64,000 nt of DNA from Cepaea nemoralis (taxonomy: Eukaryota > Mollusca > Gastropoda > Stylommatophora > Helicidae), in NCBI GenBank assembly GCA_014155875.1, contig JACEFZ010027936.1, positions 186,001-250,000 on the forward strand, read 5' to 3'. A model generated the notes under the pieces. It was not told where the DNA came from and did no database searches. It saw nothing but the letters and a program-made list of their open reading frames with translations. Shown in pieces: positions 43,021 to 55,167 of the stretch. Position numbers and translations under genes: made by a program. Within the stretch, counting starts at the first letter, position 1. Each line of letters opens with the position of its first letter.

Positions 43021-43499
43021 AGGAAATAATATGGGATCAATATAAAAGCAATAACAAGAACCATAAAAAGTATACAAGTGAGGAATATTTGCTTGAATGC
43101 AAGAACTGTAGAAAAGGAACTCAAGCAGTAACAATCAGGGTAAAGAAATGGACCACCGCTGGTTATAGAAATAACTTTAAAAAAAATCTAGCTGACTAGA
43201 TTATTCTTCTAACCTTCTAACAGCTTCAAACTTCTTCCTTTAAAAAAAAAGTTATAAACTATAATTCATCTAGAGACTCAAAATGATAGTTATGTAATAA
43301 ATCCTTACAATATTTGAAGTCTGCCAATCAAAATGCTATTGGAATAAACAGCATGAGGGATTTCGGTGGGTTTTGAAGACGGGAGCGGAGCAGAGACACC
43401 CCAAGGGCAGTGGTGTTGAAGTCTTAAATGAAGTGTTTAAGTATTTTGAATAAATCAAAACAAGATACACTTTCAGTATTTGAAAAATCAATTCATTTT

Positions 43500-43655
43500 G
43501 GCAAATTGACTGACTGGCACTTGCCGTCTTGACAGATGATAGATTGTTACATTGTGCTACAAAAAACGCACAATAACTACAACTCATGGCAGTAGCGAAT
43601 GTGACCATAGCACAAAGTCTGGGTTGAATTGTAGAGACCATGTGTTTTGGCAAAT
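43500..43655 (+). repeat. Repeat R, partial copy
   Basis: 'gactggcacttgccgtcttg', 'acagatgatag' and 'gggttgaattgtagagacca' match the left part of repeat R. The rest is missing at the border of the next array. Confidence 0.75.
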
Positions 43656-43659
43656 TACA

Positions 43660-44010
43660 TGGTGAGAAAAAGGTCATTAGATGATGGAGAAGGGTCATTA
43701 TATGATGGTGAGAGAAAGGTCATTACATGATGGTGAGAGATGGGTCATATATGATGGAGAAAGATCATTATATGATGGAGAAGGGTCATTATATGATGAT
43801 GGGAGAAAGAGCATTACATGATGATGGAAGAGCAGTAATTACATGATGGTGGGAGAAAGGTCATCTGGTGGTGAGAGAAAGGTCATTATATGATTGTGGG
43901 ATAAAGGTCATTACATGATTGTGGGAGAAAGGTCATTACATGATAGTGGGAGAAAGGTCATTACATGATAGTGGGAGAAAGGTCATTATATGATGGTGGG
44001 AGAAAGGTAA
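43660..44010. repeat. 25-bp minisatellite, about 14 units
   Basis: The units are ggtcattacatgatggtgag plus agaaa, with spacer variation. Confidence 0.9.
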
Positions 44011-44324
44011 TTAATTATAGAAGTTCCACTTTTTCTAATGATAAATAAATGGCAATAGCAGGGCATTTAAATTAAGACACTGTGAATGTGAATCATGGAC
44101 CATGTCACAATGAGCGAAGAAGGGAACCGCAGATTTTTAGAAAACAATTTAAATGTTACAGAAAAATTCTCAATATCTATAAAACAGGGTTGTTGCAGCC
44201 AAGCTTTTACATGAGTCCAATTAAAAACAAAAAATATGAAAGTTCAATGGATGAAAATAAAAAAAAACACAGATACAAGGTAACATTTTCTTCTCTTTTT
44301 TACCATTATACCTAGGACTTATTG

Positions 44325-45125
44325 TTAATGATAGGCTGGGACAGAATAGTTAACATTGTAACTAGGTCTTTGGTTAATATAATGATACGTTGGGGCAGAA
44401 GAGGTAACATTATAACTAGGTCTTTGGTTAATGTAATGATAGGTTGGGACAGAAGAGTTAACATTGTAACTAGGTCTTTGGTTAATGTAATGATACATTG
44501 GGACAGAATAGTTAACATTATAACTAGGTCTTTGGTTAATGTAATGATATGTTGGGACAGAAGAGTTAACATTATAACTAGGTCTTTGGTTAATGTAATG
44601 ATACGTTGGGACAGAAGAGTTAACATTATAACTAGGTCTTTGGTTAATGTAATGATAGGTTGGGACAGAAGAGTTAACATTATAACTAGGTCTTTAGTTA
44701 ATGTAATGATACGTTGGGACAGAATAGTTAACATTGTAACTAGGTCTTTGGTTAATGTAATGATATGTTGGGACAGAAGAGTTAACATTATAACTAGGTC
44801 TTTGGTTAATGTAATGATAGGTTGTGGCAGAAGACTTAACTTTATAACTTAGGTCTTTGGTTAATATAATGATAGGTTGGGACAGAAGAGTTAACATTAT
44901 AACTAGGTCTTTGGTTAATGTAATGATAGGTTGAGGCAGAAGATTTAACTTTATAACTAGATTAATGTAATGATAGGTTGGGACCAGAATAGTTAACATT
45001 ATAGCTAGGTCTTTGGTTAATGTAATGATAGACTGGGGCAGAAGAGTTAACTTTATAACTAGGTCTTTAGTTAATGTAATGATAGGTTGGGACATAATAG
45101 TTAACATTATAACTATGTATTAAGT
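44325..45125. repeat. 54-bp minisatellite, about 15 units
   Basis: The unit is gataggttgggacagaagag, ttaacattataactaggtct, ttggttaatgtaat. 54 is a multiple of three and the unit lacks stops in one frame of each strand, so long spurious frames appear on both. Degenerate units continue at 45375-45720 beyond a SINE. Confidence 0.95.
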
Positions 45126-45129
45126 AAAT

Positions 45130-45370
45130 ATCCGGTTGTGGCAAAGGGGTTACAAACACAAATCGTAATCCTGCATACTGCATTTGAAACAGCTGCAGGC
45201 GATTTGGAAGCAGCCTGCCTTGCATTGGTTTCTCTTACAATGGTATGAGTGCTGGTCGTTCAGAAAGCAATGGCAAACTATTGAAGGTAAACTTGCCAAG
45301 AAAATATGAACAGCCAAAAAATGCTAGGGATTGACAGCGAATCCTGTAAAGAATATGCAACTAACTTTAA
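45130..45370 (+). repeat. SINE family C copy inserted in the edge of the 54-bp array
   Basis: It reads ccggttgtggcaaaggggtt, 'gcaggcgatttggaagcagc', 'ggtatgagtgctggtcgttc', 'agaaagcaatggcaaactat' and 'gacagcgaatcctgtaaaga' to 'atgcaacta'. Array-like sequence resumes directly after it. Confidence 0.8.
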
Positions 45371-45720
45371 CTTTTTAACAACAGGTTGGGACAGAAGAGT
45401 TAACATTACAACTAGAAATTAAGTAAACATAATAACATACTGAGACAAAAGAGTTAACATTAAACAAGAACCTAGGTTAATAAAACAATAGGTTGGAACA
45501 GAAGAGTTAACATTAAAACTAGGACTTAGGTTAATGTAACAATATTCAGGCAGAATAGGTAACATTATAACTAAAACTTTGGTTAATACAACAACAGAAG
45601 AGTTAACATTATAACTAGGTGCTAAGTAAATGTAACAACAGGTTGTGACAGAAGAATTGACATTATAGGTAGACTTAAGTTAATGCAACTATAGGTTAAG
45701 ACAGATGTTAATAAGCCATG

Positions 45721-46059
45721 TTTTTTCACTTACATTTTGGCTATATGAAGCAATGTACACTTAAGACACTAAAGACAGATCCACTATTCAAGCCAATGAT
45801 CTAAATGTGAACATAATTCATTTTTAAATAGAGAAACAACTGCCCTTTGAGTACTTTTAAAATGTTCTCTATGAGTCAGCACTGTGTTTAAATTTCTGGT
45901 GTGCTGAAAGGTGCTGGGATCATTTCCTACACTGACAGTTGGACTTTAACGGTGGCTTCTCATTCATAAAGCAATGGCAAACTACTGGACATTGCCTAGA
46001 TAATCAAGTTGGGGTTGTTTGTAACATCCTGCAAAGGACAAGCAACATTATTTTCTTCT
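45721..46059 (+). repeat. Unassigned sequence with a SINE-like piece
   Basis: 45900-46050 carries a SINE C-like 'agcaatggcaaactactgga' and 'aacatcctgcaaaggacaag'. The left half holds nothing I recognise. Confidence 0.45.
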
Positions 46060-48690
46060 TGATGTGTACCTACAAGTTATCTTTGTTCTTATTGTGGCAT
46101 CCATACTATTGCTGATGTGTACCTACAAGTTATCTTTGTTCTTATTGTTGCATTCATACTATTGCTGATGTGTACCTACAAGTTATCTTTGTTCTTATTG
46201 TTGCATTCATACTATTGCTGATGTGTACCTACAAGTTATCTTTGTTCTTATTGTTGCATTCATACTATTGCTGATGTGTACCTACAAGTATCTTTGTTCT
46301 TATTGTTGCATTCATACTATTGCTGATGTGTACCTACAAGTTACCTTTGTTCTTATTGTTGCATTCATACTATTGCTGATGTGTACCTACAAGTTATCTT
46401 TGTTCTTATTGTTGCATTCATACTATTGCTGATGTGTACCTACAAGTTATCTTTGTTCTTATTGTTGCATTCATACTATTGCTGATGTGTACCTGCAAGT
46501 TATCTTCATACTATTGCTGATGTGTACCTGCAAGTTATCTTTGTTCTTATTGTGGCATTCATACTATTGCTGATGCGTACCTACAAGTTATCTTTGTTCT
46601 TCTTGTTGCATTCATACTATTGCTGATGTGTACCTACAAGTTATCTTTGTTCTTATTGTGGCATTCATACTATTGCTGATGTGTACCTGCAAGTTATCTT
46701 CATACTATTGCTGATGTGTACCTGCAAGTTATCTTTGTTCTTATTGTTGCATTCATACTATTGCTGATGTGTACCTACAAGTTACCTTTGTTCTTATTGT
46801 TGCATTCATACTATTGCTGATGTGTACCTACAAGTTATCTTTGTTCTTATTGTTGCATTCATACTATTGCTGATGTGTACCTACAAGTTATCTTTGTTCT
46901 TATTGTTGCATTCATACTATTGCTGATGTGTACCTGCAAGTTATCTTCATACTATTGCTGATGTGTACCTGCAAGTTATCTTTGTTCTTATTGTGGCATT
47001 CATACTATTGCTGATGCGTACCTACAAGTTATCTTTGTTCTTCTTGTTGCATTCATACTATTGCTGATGTGTACCTACAAGTTATCTTTGTTCTTATTGT
47101 GGCATTCATACTATTGCTGATGTGTACCTGCAAGTTATCTTCATACAATTGCTGATGTGTACCTGCAAGTTATCTTTGTTCTTATTGTTGCATTCATACT
47201 ATTGCTGATGTGTACCTACAAGTTATCTTTGTTCTTATTGTTGCATTCATACTATTGCTGATGTGTACCTACAAGTTATCTTTGTTCTTATTGTTGCATT
47301 CATACTATTGCTGATGTGTACCTACAAGTTATCTTTGTTCTTATTGTTGCATTCATACTATTGCTGATGTGTACCTGCAAGTTATCTTCATACTATTGCT
47401 GATGTGTACCTGCAAGTTATCTTTGTTCTTATTGTGGCATTCATACTATTGCTGATGTGTACCTACAAGTTATCTTTGTTCTTATTGTGGCATTCATACT
47501 ATTGCTGATGCGTACCTACAAGTTATCTTTGTTCTTATTGTTGCATTCATACTATTGCTGATGTGTACCTGCAAGTTATCTTCATACTATTGCTGATGTG
47601 TACCTGCAAGTTATCTTTGTTCTTATTGTGGCATTCATACTATTGCTGATGTGTACCTACAAGTTATCTTTGTTCTTATTGTGGCATTCATACTATTACT
47701 GATGCGTACCTACAAGTTATCTTTGTTCTTCTTGTTGCATTCATACTATTGCTGATGTGTACCTAAAAGTTATCTTTGTTCTTATTGTTGCATCCATACT
47801 ATTGCTGATTTGTACCTAAAAATTATCTTTGTTCTTATTGTTGCATTCATACTATTGCTGATGTGTACCTAAAAGTTATCTTTGTTCTTATTGTTGCATC
47901 CATACTATTGCTGATGTACACCTATAAGTTATCTTTGTTCTTATTGTTGCATTCATACTATTGCTGATGTGTACCTACAAGTTATCTTTGTTCTTATTGT
48001 TGCATTCATACTATTGCTGATGTACACCTATAAGTTATCTTTGTTCTTATTGTTGCATTCATACTATTGCTGATGTACACCTATAAGTTATCTTTGTTCT
48101 TATTGTTGCATTCATACTATTGCTGATGTGTACCTATAAGTTATCTTTGTTCTTATTGTTGCATTCATACTATTGCTGATTTGTACCTACAAGTTATCTT
48201 TGTTCTTATTGTTGCATCCATACTATTGCTGATGTGTACCTACAAGTTATCTTTGTTCTTATTGTTGCATCCATACTATTGCTGATGTACACCTATAAGT
48301 TATCTTTGTTCTTATTGTTGCATTCATACTATTGCTGATGTACACCTATAAGTTATCTTTGTTATTATTGTTGCATCCATACTATTGCTGATTTGTACCT
48401 ACAAGTTATCTTTGTTCTTATTGTTGCATCCATACTATTGCTGATGTGTACCTACAAGTTATCTTTGTTCTTATTGTTGCATCCATACTATTGCTGATGT
48501 ACACCTATAAGTTATCTTTGTTCTTATTGTTGCATTCATACTATTGCTGATGTACACCTATAAGTTATCTTTGTTCTTATTGTTGCATTCATACTATTGC
48601 TGATGTACACCTATAAGTTATCTTTGTTCTTATTGTTGCATTCATACTATTGCTGATGTACACCTACAAGTTATCTTTGTTCTTAATGTG
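46060..48690. repeat. 53-bp minisatellite, about 50 units including short forms
   Basis: The unit is tattgctgatgtgtacctac, aagttatctttgttcttatt, gttgcattcatac. A short form missing the 'tttgttcttattgttgcat' part recurs at about 46.49, 46.69, 46.93, 47.13, 47.38 and 47.57 kb, always with 'cctgcaag'. The right third carries 'tgtacacctataag' variants. Confidence 0.95.
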
Positions 48691-48744
48691 GCATCCATGT
48701 TTTTGTTGCTGGGAAGGTATATTCATGAGGACTGGTGTATTTCC

Positions 48745-49045
48745 AATTCCCTGCACTGGCACCTGACCGTCTTGACAGATGTTTGTTACATTGTGCTTCA
48801 AAAAAGGCATAATAACCTCTCCACAGTACAAAGCCAGGCTGAATTGTAGAGACTGTGTTGTCCATGCAGCATGATCCCTCTCTCGACTTGACAAGTTTAT
48901 CCCAGAGGAAAGGTAAAACCAATACATCTGGAACAAGACAAGCTGCAGAAGCTGTCTGATCAGCATAGGAATGCTCTAAGCTCTAACTGTCTGCCTGTCG
49001 GAGCTTCAATCCTGGACCAGTTGCCAACCAAGGCTTTCTTTCCAA
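48745..49045 (+). repeat. Repeat R, partial copy
   Basis: 'cactggcacctgaccgtctt' / 'gacagatg', 'tgttgtccatgcagcatgat', 'ccctctctcgacttga' and 'ccagttgccaaccaaggctt' match repeat R over its left two thirds. Confidence 0.78.
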
Positions 49046-49124
49046 TAAATAAAGAATTATACACATCATTTTTGGCAATTGTAATATCTGGTAATGATCT
49101 TTGATCATACGAGAAGAAAGGCAT

Positions 49125-49300
49125 TAGTGAACATTGTGACTGGAAAAATCATCAGTAGAAGAGGCACAGACAGAAAATATGCTGGATGGTCTAAGTTGTA
49201 GGCATGGAGGGATAACAACAGATTGATCCAGAACACTAAGAACCAAGATTTGTGGAGAAACCAGGCCATTTTGCCAGGTACATGATGATGATGATGATGA
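49125..49300 (+). mobile_element. Decayed LINE 3' end with ATG tail
   Basis: It has the same block order as 28690-28925 ('atgctggatggtctaagttg', 'ccagaacactaagaaccaag', then (atg)n at about 49283-49302). Confidence 0.7.
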
Positions 49301-49480
49301 TGAAATATCTGGTTTAAACACACATGGTAGATCACAACAACTAACAAGGAAAATTATATATAACTGATCATAACAGAAAAACAAAAAAACAATTCATATT
49401 ATTGCAGCTGCCTTGCTAAATCTGCTCACATCTGCTCAACATCTGGGCTCCCTGAAGACAACATGATAAAGCATCACTTT

Positions 49481-49583
49481 TCAAGGATTTCTCTTTTTGA
49501 CTTCATTGTAGAAATATTTTGGTGTGCCCATGTGAAACCCGTGACCACCAAAGAAGCCATGTCCATCATAGTATTTGCCGAAC
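49481..49583 (-). CDS. CWH43: CWH43/PGAP2IP homologue, last coding exon
   Basis: A strong acceptor (tgttctttgatattgcag before 49583) leads to FGKYYDGHGFFGGHGFHMGT, PKYFYNEVKKRNP and a TGA stop at 49481-49483. The ending HxFHMxTPKYF is the conserved C-terminus of CWH43. Its first base completes the Arg codon left by the exon at 51292-51453. CWH43 proteins act in GPI-anchor lipid remodelling at the ER/Golgi, and this EEP-like domain is their C-terminal part. The gene symbol is by recalled similarity, not by a search. Confidence 0.85.
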
Positions 49584-49619
49584 CTGCAATATCAAAGAAC
49601 AAAGCTGTGGTCAGTTTCA

Positions 49620-49965
49620 TGTTGTATCAGAGGCACGTATAGTGTTTGTAACTAGAAAGTTATATCAGAAAACAGGGACAGAAGTATGGTGTCTGTAACT
49701 AGAAAGTTGTATCAGAGAATAGGAACAGAAGTATGGTATCTGTAACTATAAAGTTGAAGCCAGAAAACAGGGACAGAAGTATGGTGTCTGTAACTATAAA
49801 TTTGTATCAGAGAACAGGGAACGAAGTATGTTATCTACAACTAAAAAGTTTTATTGGACAACAGGGATAAAAGTATGGAGTTTAACTATAAAGTTGAGGC
49901 CAGAGAATGGGGATAGAAGTATGGTGTCTGTAACCAGAAATTTGTATCACAGAACAAGGACAGAA
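49620..49965. repeat. ~47-bp tandem repeat in an intron
   Basis: About six units carry 'gtatcagagaacagggacag', 'aagtatggtgtctgtaacta' and 'gaaagtt', with variable spacing. It lies in the last CWH43 intron. Confidence 0.8.
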
Positions 49966-50224
49966 GATTTTCATCACACAATATAAACAGAAGATTTAGA
50001 TCACATAATGTAAACAGTCATCTTAATCCTGAGACAGGGTTTTACTCCTTCCATACAGTTCTCTAGTATGTGTCCTTGCTGTACCTCTGTTTCTTGTAAT
50101 GCTTCAGGGTTTAAGTGGATTTTATTACAAGGGATCTAGTTTTAATTGTAGATGAGTTTATGTTCAGCAAACAGGAAATTTAACAATGTTTCTGTATTCT
50201 GATCATTAGTTTTACTTTGTGTTA

Positions 50225-51110
50225 TCAAAATCATTTGTATGTCAGTGTAAATAGAATACTGTCCCCAAGCCACTTCAACTTATACACACAAAGAACATTT
50301 AAACAAGTCAAATTTAAAATCAAGGGGAGAATCATAAACAATCTTAGGTATGCTCACTATACAGTGGTACTAGCAGAAAGTGAGCAAGAGTTACAAAAAA
50401 TAGTGGAACAAGTAAACAGGCATGGTGCAGAATGTGGCTTAGATATTAACATCCTAAAAACGAAAACTATTATAATTGGCAGTGGAAAGGAGAGACCATC
50501 AATGAACATCACAGTTAACAGGGAGATACTAGAACAAGTTTCTCCTGTCTTGGACATGTAATAACAGATGATGGCAGAAGTGAAACAAAAATCAAAAACA
50601 GAATAGGAATGGCCAAAAATGCTTTCAACAGCATTAAATCAGAATTAACGTCTAGAGAGATTAACAATGCATTCAAAATGAGAACTGTCAAATGTTATGG
50701 ATATTCAACACTACTGTATGGCGCGGAAGCCTGGACAATGAACAAGCAATTAGAAAGTCGAATAGAGGCCCTGGAGATGTGGGTATACAGAATAATATGT
50801 TGTACTTCATGGAAACAAAAACAATCAAATACAGAGGTTCAAGAAAAAGTTACAATGAAAAGAGTTGATGAAAGAAATAAAAAAGAGGCAAGTGAAATAT
50901 TTCAGCCATGTTAAAAGACATAACACTCTTATTAAAAACCTTACTGGAAGATAAGGTTGAAGGTAAGCGAGCAAGAGGTAGACAATGATACAAGTGGGAA
51001 GATAAATCAAGAGATGGACGAACAGCAGTCTGACATAATGTACAATCAAAGTGAGAGATAGTGTTAGGGATCCATTGCAGCCAAGCTTCATTGCAGAGTA
51101 GGCACCTTAT
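50225..51110 (+). mobile_element. RTE-type LINE fragment in the last CWH43 intron
   Basis: Two open pieces give KGRIINNLRYAHYTVVLAES (YADD box decayed to YAHY), CGLDINILKTKTIIIG, YGYSTLLYGAEAWTMNKQLE and ALEMWVYRIICCTSW. A 3' end like 25310 closes it near 51110. It sits antisense to CWH43. Confidence 0.8.
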
Positions 51111-51291
51111 TGATTTTAAGTTTAAAAAAAAAAGAATGGATCAATCTAATTTAACATTATAAAAGCCATCCACGAGCATTATTAACATTTTTAATGACAT
51201 ATTTATTGCTAGAATGCATATTTCTTTAATATTTCTATTCTTTTTCAAACTGGTTGTTTGTTCTTTTTCACAGAAAAAAAGATAGAATTAC

Positions 51292-51453
51292 CTTTTATTA
51301 AAGAGTATACGTGTGTCAATGCCATGTTTCTCTGGATGGATTGTTGTCTTTTTCTTGTCTATGAAGTGTTCTGGGTCAGGAGGTATACGAAAAGTCGCCA
51401 GCTGGACCTCTGTATCACTCAAGCCTCCATGACTGATCCTAGCATACCCTAGA
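51292..51453 (-). CDS. CWH43: CWH43/PGAP2IP homologue, penultimate exon
   Basis: The acceptor is aattttttccag before 51453 and the donor AATAAAAG|GTAATT after 51292. It encodes LGYARISHGGLSDTEVQLAT, FRIPPDPEHFIDKKKTTIHP and EKHGIDTRILFNK. The GYARISHxxLSDxExQxAxF RIP block is strongly conserved in vertebrate CWH43. The first base completes Arg with the upstream exon (LIR|LGY), and 162 nt keeps phase 2 for the last exon. Confidence 0.9.
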
Positions 51454-51544
51454 CTGGAAAAAATTGCACACACACACAAAATGTTAACAGTAATCTCATT
51501 TTGTTTGTTAGGTCTTAGACACAATTGAGTTATCATATGACAGT

Positions 51545-51960
51545 AGATGATACTACCTGCTTTATGTTAGCACCGAATGTTGGGTGGCGCTCACCAAATC
51601 GGACACCCCAAATTTTGCCAACAGCTTCGGGCGGAGGAGCACAACTGGAAGAGAACAAGCCTTAGCCTAGTGTGAGGAAATGCAACCTAATGACTAAATG
51701 TCATGGCAGGGCAGACCAGGTCCTAGGCCTTGGATGGCAGCTGGTCTAGGATGGAAGCTCCAACAAGGGGACAGAGCATTGATTTTCTGATCCAGCAGCT
51801 TGTCTTGTTACAGACGTATTGTGTATTGGTGTTACCTTTCTTGGGAGTAAACTAGGCAGGTTGAGAAGGGGATCATGCTGCATGGGCAGCACATGGTCTC
51901 TATTATTCAGCCCAGGCTTTGTGCTGTGGAGATATGTATTTTTGTCTGTTTTGTGCTTGT
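51545..51960 (-). repeat. Repeat R, inverted long copy
   Basis: Reading leftward it has the same blocks as 13388 (reverse of 'gtctaggatggaagctccaa', 'aggggatcatgctgcatggg', 'cagcacatggtctctattat'). Its left-type terminus is replaced by the 39-bp array at 51960. Confidence 0.8.
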
Positions 51961-52105
51961 GTGTTTACAGCACAATATCATCTGTCAAGACAGCCAGGTG
52001 CCAGTACAGCACAATATCATCTGCCAAGACAGCCAGATGCCAGTACAGCACAATATCGTCTATCAAGACAGACAGGTGCCAGTACAGCACTGTTACCAGA
52101 TCTGA
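51960..52105. repeat. 39-bp minisatellite made from the end of repeat R
   Basis: Three and a half units of cacaatatcatctgtcaaga, cagccaggtgccagtacag. The core atcatctgtcaagac...ggtgccagt is the reverse complement of the terminus of repeat R at 13388. Confidence 0.88.
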
Positions 52106-52204
52106 ACACTGAAGACAACCGGCTCATATACTGTATAATGGACATAATCAATGTCAATGTGATTTAGAAAGATCAACAATGGTTCCTGGAAGTGGAAGCA
52201 TAGG

Positions 52205-52620
52205 GGTTTTTGTTTGTGTTTGTTCGCTTTCAACTCAAATGTAGTCCATACAGTGTTGCTACTTCTAGTTTACTGGACTAATTTTTGCATGTGGATTAGC
52301 TTTCCCTATTACAAGTGTCCCTCGAGAACAAGTCCTCTCAGCCATGCTGGCCTCCTGGAACAATTGTGTATCTTCTTATTTTTATTTTCTCACTTTGAAC
52401 TTGAGCGCAATCCATACACGTGCTACTACTTCTAGTGCGCTGGCTTTGCATGTGTATTAGCTTTGCCTATTACTAATCAGGCGAATAAACCCACTTCAAC
52501 AACAGAAGTACTTGTAATTTTCATCCCCAAGTCAAGGGCGAAAAGTCAACATTTTAGTCCAGCTGACAGGTGTAGGGGTTGAATCTGCCACCTTGGCATC
52601 AGCACACCCCATGCTTAACT
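52205..52620 (-). repeat. Two SINE family B copies, inverted
   Basis: Blocks 'cgctttcaactcaaatgtag', 'gattagctttccctattaca' and 'agtgtccctcgag' are followed by a second set: 'tcactttgaacttgagcgca', 'taattttcatccccaagtca' and 'aggggttgaatctgccacct'. Confidence 0.7.
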
Positions 52621-52689
52621 CACCCGAGATATGTCTGGCCTGGAGGACTCACCATCAGATCTGTTATGTTTTGAATATCTGTCAAGATG

Positions 52690-53560
52690 AGTGTGCAGAA
52701 GTTCAACAATCAACATCACATTCGGGACATCCACAAGTGTTTCTTTCCCTTCTTCAGCTGCCAGCATGGAGTCTGAAGTAAACTAGGCAGGCTGAGAGGG
52801 GGATCATGCGGCATGGGCAGCACAGGGTCTCTATCATTCAGGGAGATGGTACTAAGGGCAGTCTGATAAAGGTCTGCCTGCATTTTCCCTGCATGTTAAG
52901 TGTAGTACAAATGAGTGCCTTGGGATATATCATGCGGCAGTTTTTCCTAGATTTATATGGGGTGGGATCCCAAATATTTGAAATGATCACATACTTGCGA
53001 GCTAAGTTCTTTCATTAAGCATGATATGGAAAGTTGAGGCAGTTTTCGCACAAAGGCATTAGAATCTCTGCAACATCCATGATGTGGTAGAGTTGAGTAT
53101 ACATTATAGCCCTTATCTTCAACAGTTAGTGATGAGTCCCAATACTAATGGTACCAGTAGCAACCAAAGGATTATCTATCTGGCCTTTCCTCGGAGTCCT
53201 AAGTGTTGGCCAGATCCTCTTGTCCTCCCTGCAGCAAGATTAACTCCAGGCCATGATGATCCATCTTCCGCACTACACACATGATTCCAAAGGGGGCCGA
53301 CCATGTCTGCTTTAACATGAAACAATACCCCACAGGACAGTGTAGACCCAGCCAATCTGTCCACCTGCTCGTTTCCCAGCACATCAGCATGTCCTAGGGG
53401 AACAAATCCAACAGATGCTCTATTTTTGATTGTTGAATTGGTAGTTACCTTCATCAAGAGTAGACTATTTAGAAATTGTAAACATGCAACAACAACCGCA
53501 CATGTATTCATCATCGTGTGCCATGCTGATAAACATGGGCGGTCATGTTTCTCCATCTCA
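52690..53560 (-). mobile_element. RNase H-bearing LINE remains with a repeat R fragment
   Basis: The minus strand gives RASVGFVPLGHADVLGNEQV and DRLAGSTLSCGV, the GHxxxxGNExxDxLA block of LINE RNase H, plus WNHVCSAEDGSSWPGV downstream. 52768-52840 matches repeat R ('gagagggggatcatgcggca'). 52700-52750 matches the family's 3' end (acatcacattcgggacat). Confidence 0.68.
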
Positions 53561-54225
53561 CTCGATCAGAGTTGTGGATCAGCTCTGTGCTCTTGTCTCG
53601 ACCATATCACATGAGCAGACCATCCATGTATTTATTTCTCTGCCTACTTCTCATCTACCAGTTGTTACTAGGACTCTAAGGAAGCCAAGAATAGCAACAT
53701 TGTAGCCAACCAGGTATGTCGCAAGAGGACGCTAAGATGAGCTGGCGTGAGACTGTCTACCTCGTCGTAAAAAACTTTGGCTACAAAATCCAACCACTCA
53801 TGAACAAGTCTACAAAGGTCTACTTTGAGTGAATTTAGTTGATCACTTATGCTCCATTCGGAGATGCAAGGCAGCAGAATAGAAAGAAGGATAACACATG
53901 TACACACAGTTCAGCTTTAATTTCACCTCATTCCTCTCCTATCTTGCGGTGTTGAGGTGAAGCATAAACTGCAGGAGAGTGCCCGTTTATGAGCTTCAGT
54001 TATCAAGATTCCCATGGATTGTTATTCCCTCTGCCCATCATTTACATGGTCTGTCTCTTCTTCTGATTCCATTTAGTCTGTACATCATTGTTTGTTGTGG
54101 TATACTGTTAGCTGGTAGCCGTGTTATATGGTCGAACCATTTAACTTGCTATTTTCTAATTAAATAAAGTGTTGCTATAACCTCTACTTTAGTCCTGATT
54201 TCATCATTTCTGATTTTCTCTCAGC
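53561..54225 (-). mobile_element. Several decayed LINE 3' ends
   Basis: 53560-53660 is the inverse of the 33650-33790 LINE tail. 53700-53990 matches the tails near 59420 and 61190. 54000-54220 reversed gives a SERKSEMMKSGLK-type frame of the same LINE group. No intact frame is present. Confidence 0.55.
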
Positions 54226-54291
54226 TTTCATCCTTCACAAAAAGCACAAGAAAGCACAAATAAGATCATGGGAAAAGAAACCCAAACTAAC

Positions 54292-54441
54292 CGTATCAGT
54301 TTCTTGTACATGATATACTCGCACCAACGATCAAAGTCTGTTTCATCAATGTCCTTGACTTGACCTTCTCGCAGCAGATGGTAGTAATTCTCACTTCCTG
54401 GGGCAGAGGTCACATAGCCCAGAAATACAGCAGGATTGGGC
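54292..54441 (-). CDS. CWH43: CWH43/PGAP2IP homologue, internal exon
   Basis: The acceptor is gtttcttccag before 54441 and the donor ATACG|GTTAGT after 54292. It encodes [40 protein letters not shown] and [10 protein letters not shown]. The blocks FLGYxTSAPGS and [22 protein letters not shown] are CWH43 signatures. The 150-nt exon takes one base from the exon at 59552 (Ser codon) and passes two to the next. Confidence 0.92.
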
Positions 54442-54689
54442 CTGGAAGAAACAGTGTAAATAAATATGCATTAAGACTCCTGTGCATAGATGTTAAGGGG
54501 TGGTGCTTTTGAGCTATATGAGAAAAAAATTGTAAAAGTTAGACTTTAAAACTAAGATATGAAAAAATAATCTGACAAAGGTTTTAAAGTATAAAGAAAC
54601 ATACTTTCACAAAATGCAATTATTTAAACTGAAAAAAAAATATAATTTAAATAATATGCTACTATTTCATTTAGTGGAAATATATTTTA

Positions 54690-55167
54690 TTTTACAACTC
54701 ATCATCATCAAGTGCCGTGCCGGCTGGCGTAGGCGTTCATGGCTCTCCATAGATCTCGGTCTTTGGTTTTCTGGATCAACTCTGCTGCTGATATTCCTCC
54801 ATGCCACCGTCTCAATCCATCCAGCATCACTTCTCTTGGTCTACCTCTGCCTCTCTTCCCCTCGATCTTTCCAGTTGTTACGATGTTCTCCAATGCCTCT
54901 CTTCTCATCACATGACCGAGGAAAGCTGTTTGTCTCTGTCTTGTTGTATATAATGTTTTAGTTTCATTAGCCTGTTTCAGGCAGTCGTCGTTAGTTACTC
55001 TGGCTGTTCAAGGAATTCGCAACATTCGTCTCAGGAACCACATCTCTGTTGCTTCTAATTTCTTCTTAATTTGTTCATTTACATTCCAAGATTCACTGCC
55101 ATACAGCAAAACTGGTTCTACATAGCATTTCAGCACTCTCTTTCTTACATTCAGTGATAGTGACTTA
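54690..55167 (-). mobile_element. LINE 3' end, inverted, in a CWH43 intron
   Basis: The minus strand reads LNVRKRVLKCYVEPVLLYGS, ESWNVNEQIKKKLEATEMWF, LRRMLRIP, then MMRREALENIVTTGKIEGKR, GRGRPREVMLDGLRRWHGGI and SAAELIQKTKDRDLWRAMNA to a stop and a short ATG tail. This is the best-preserved copy of the 28690 family. Confidence 0.85.

Noticed and set aside
42370..43124. Minus-strand frames rich in VPSRLASSVM and a Pro run
   Set aside because: They are translations of the TCTAGA-rich 30-bp array and the adjacent poly-G tract.
44312..45107. Long open frames on both strands made of 18-residue repeats (MIGWDRRVNIITRSLVNV and the reverse)
   Set aside because: The 54-bp unit is a multiple of three and happens to lack stops. 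There is no start context, splice signal or non-repeat domain, so this is a minisatellite, not a repeat protein.
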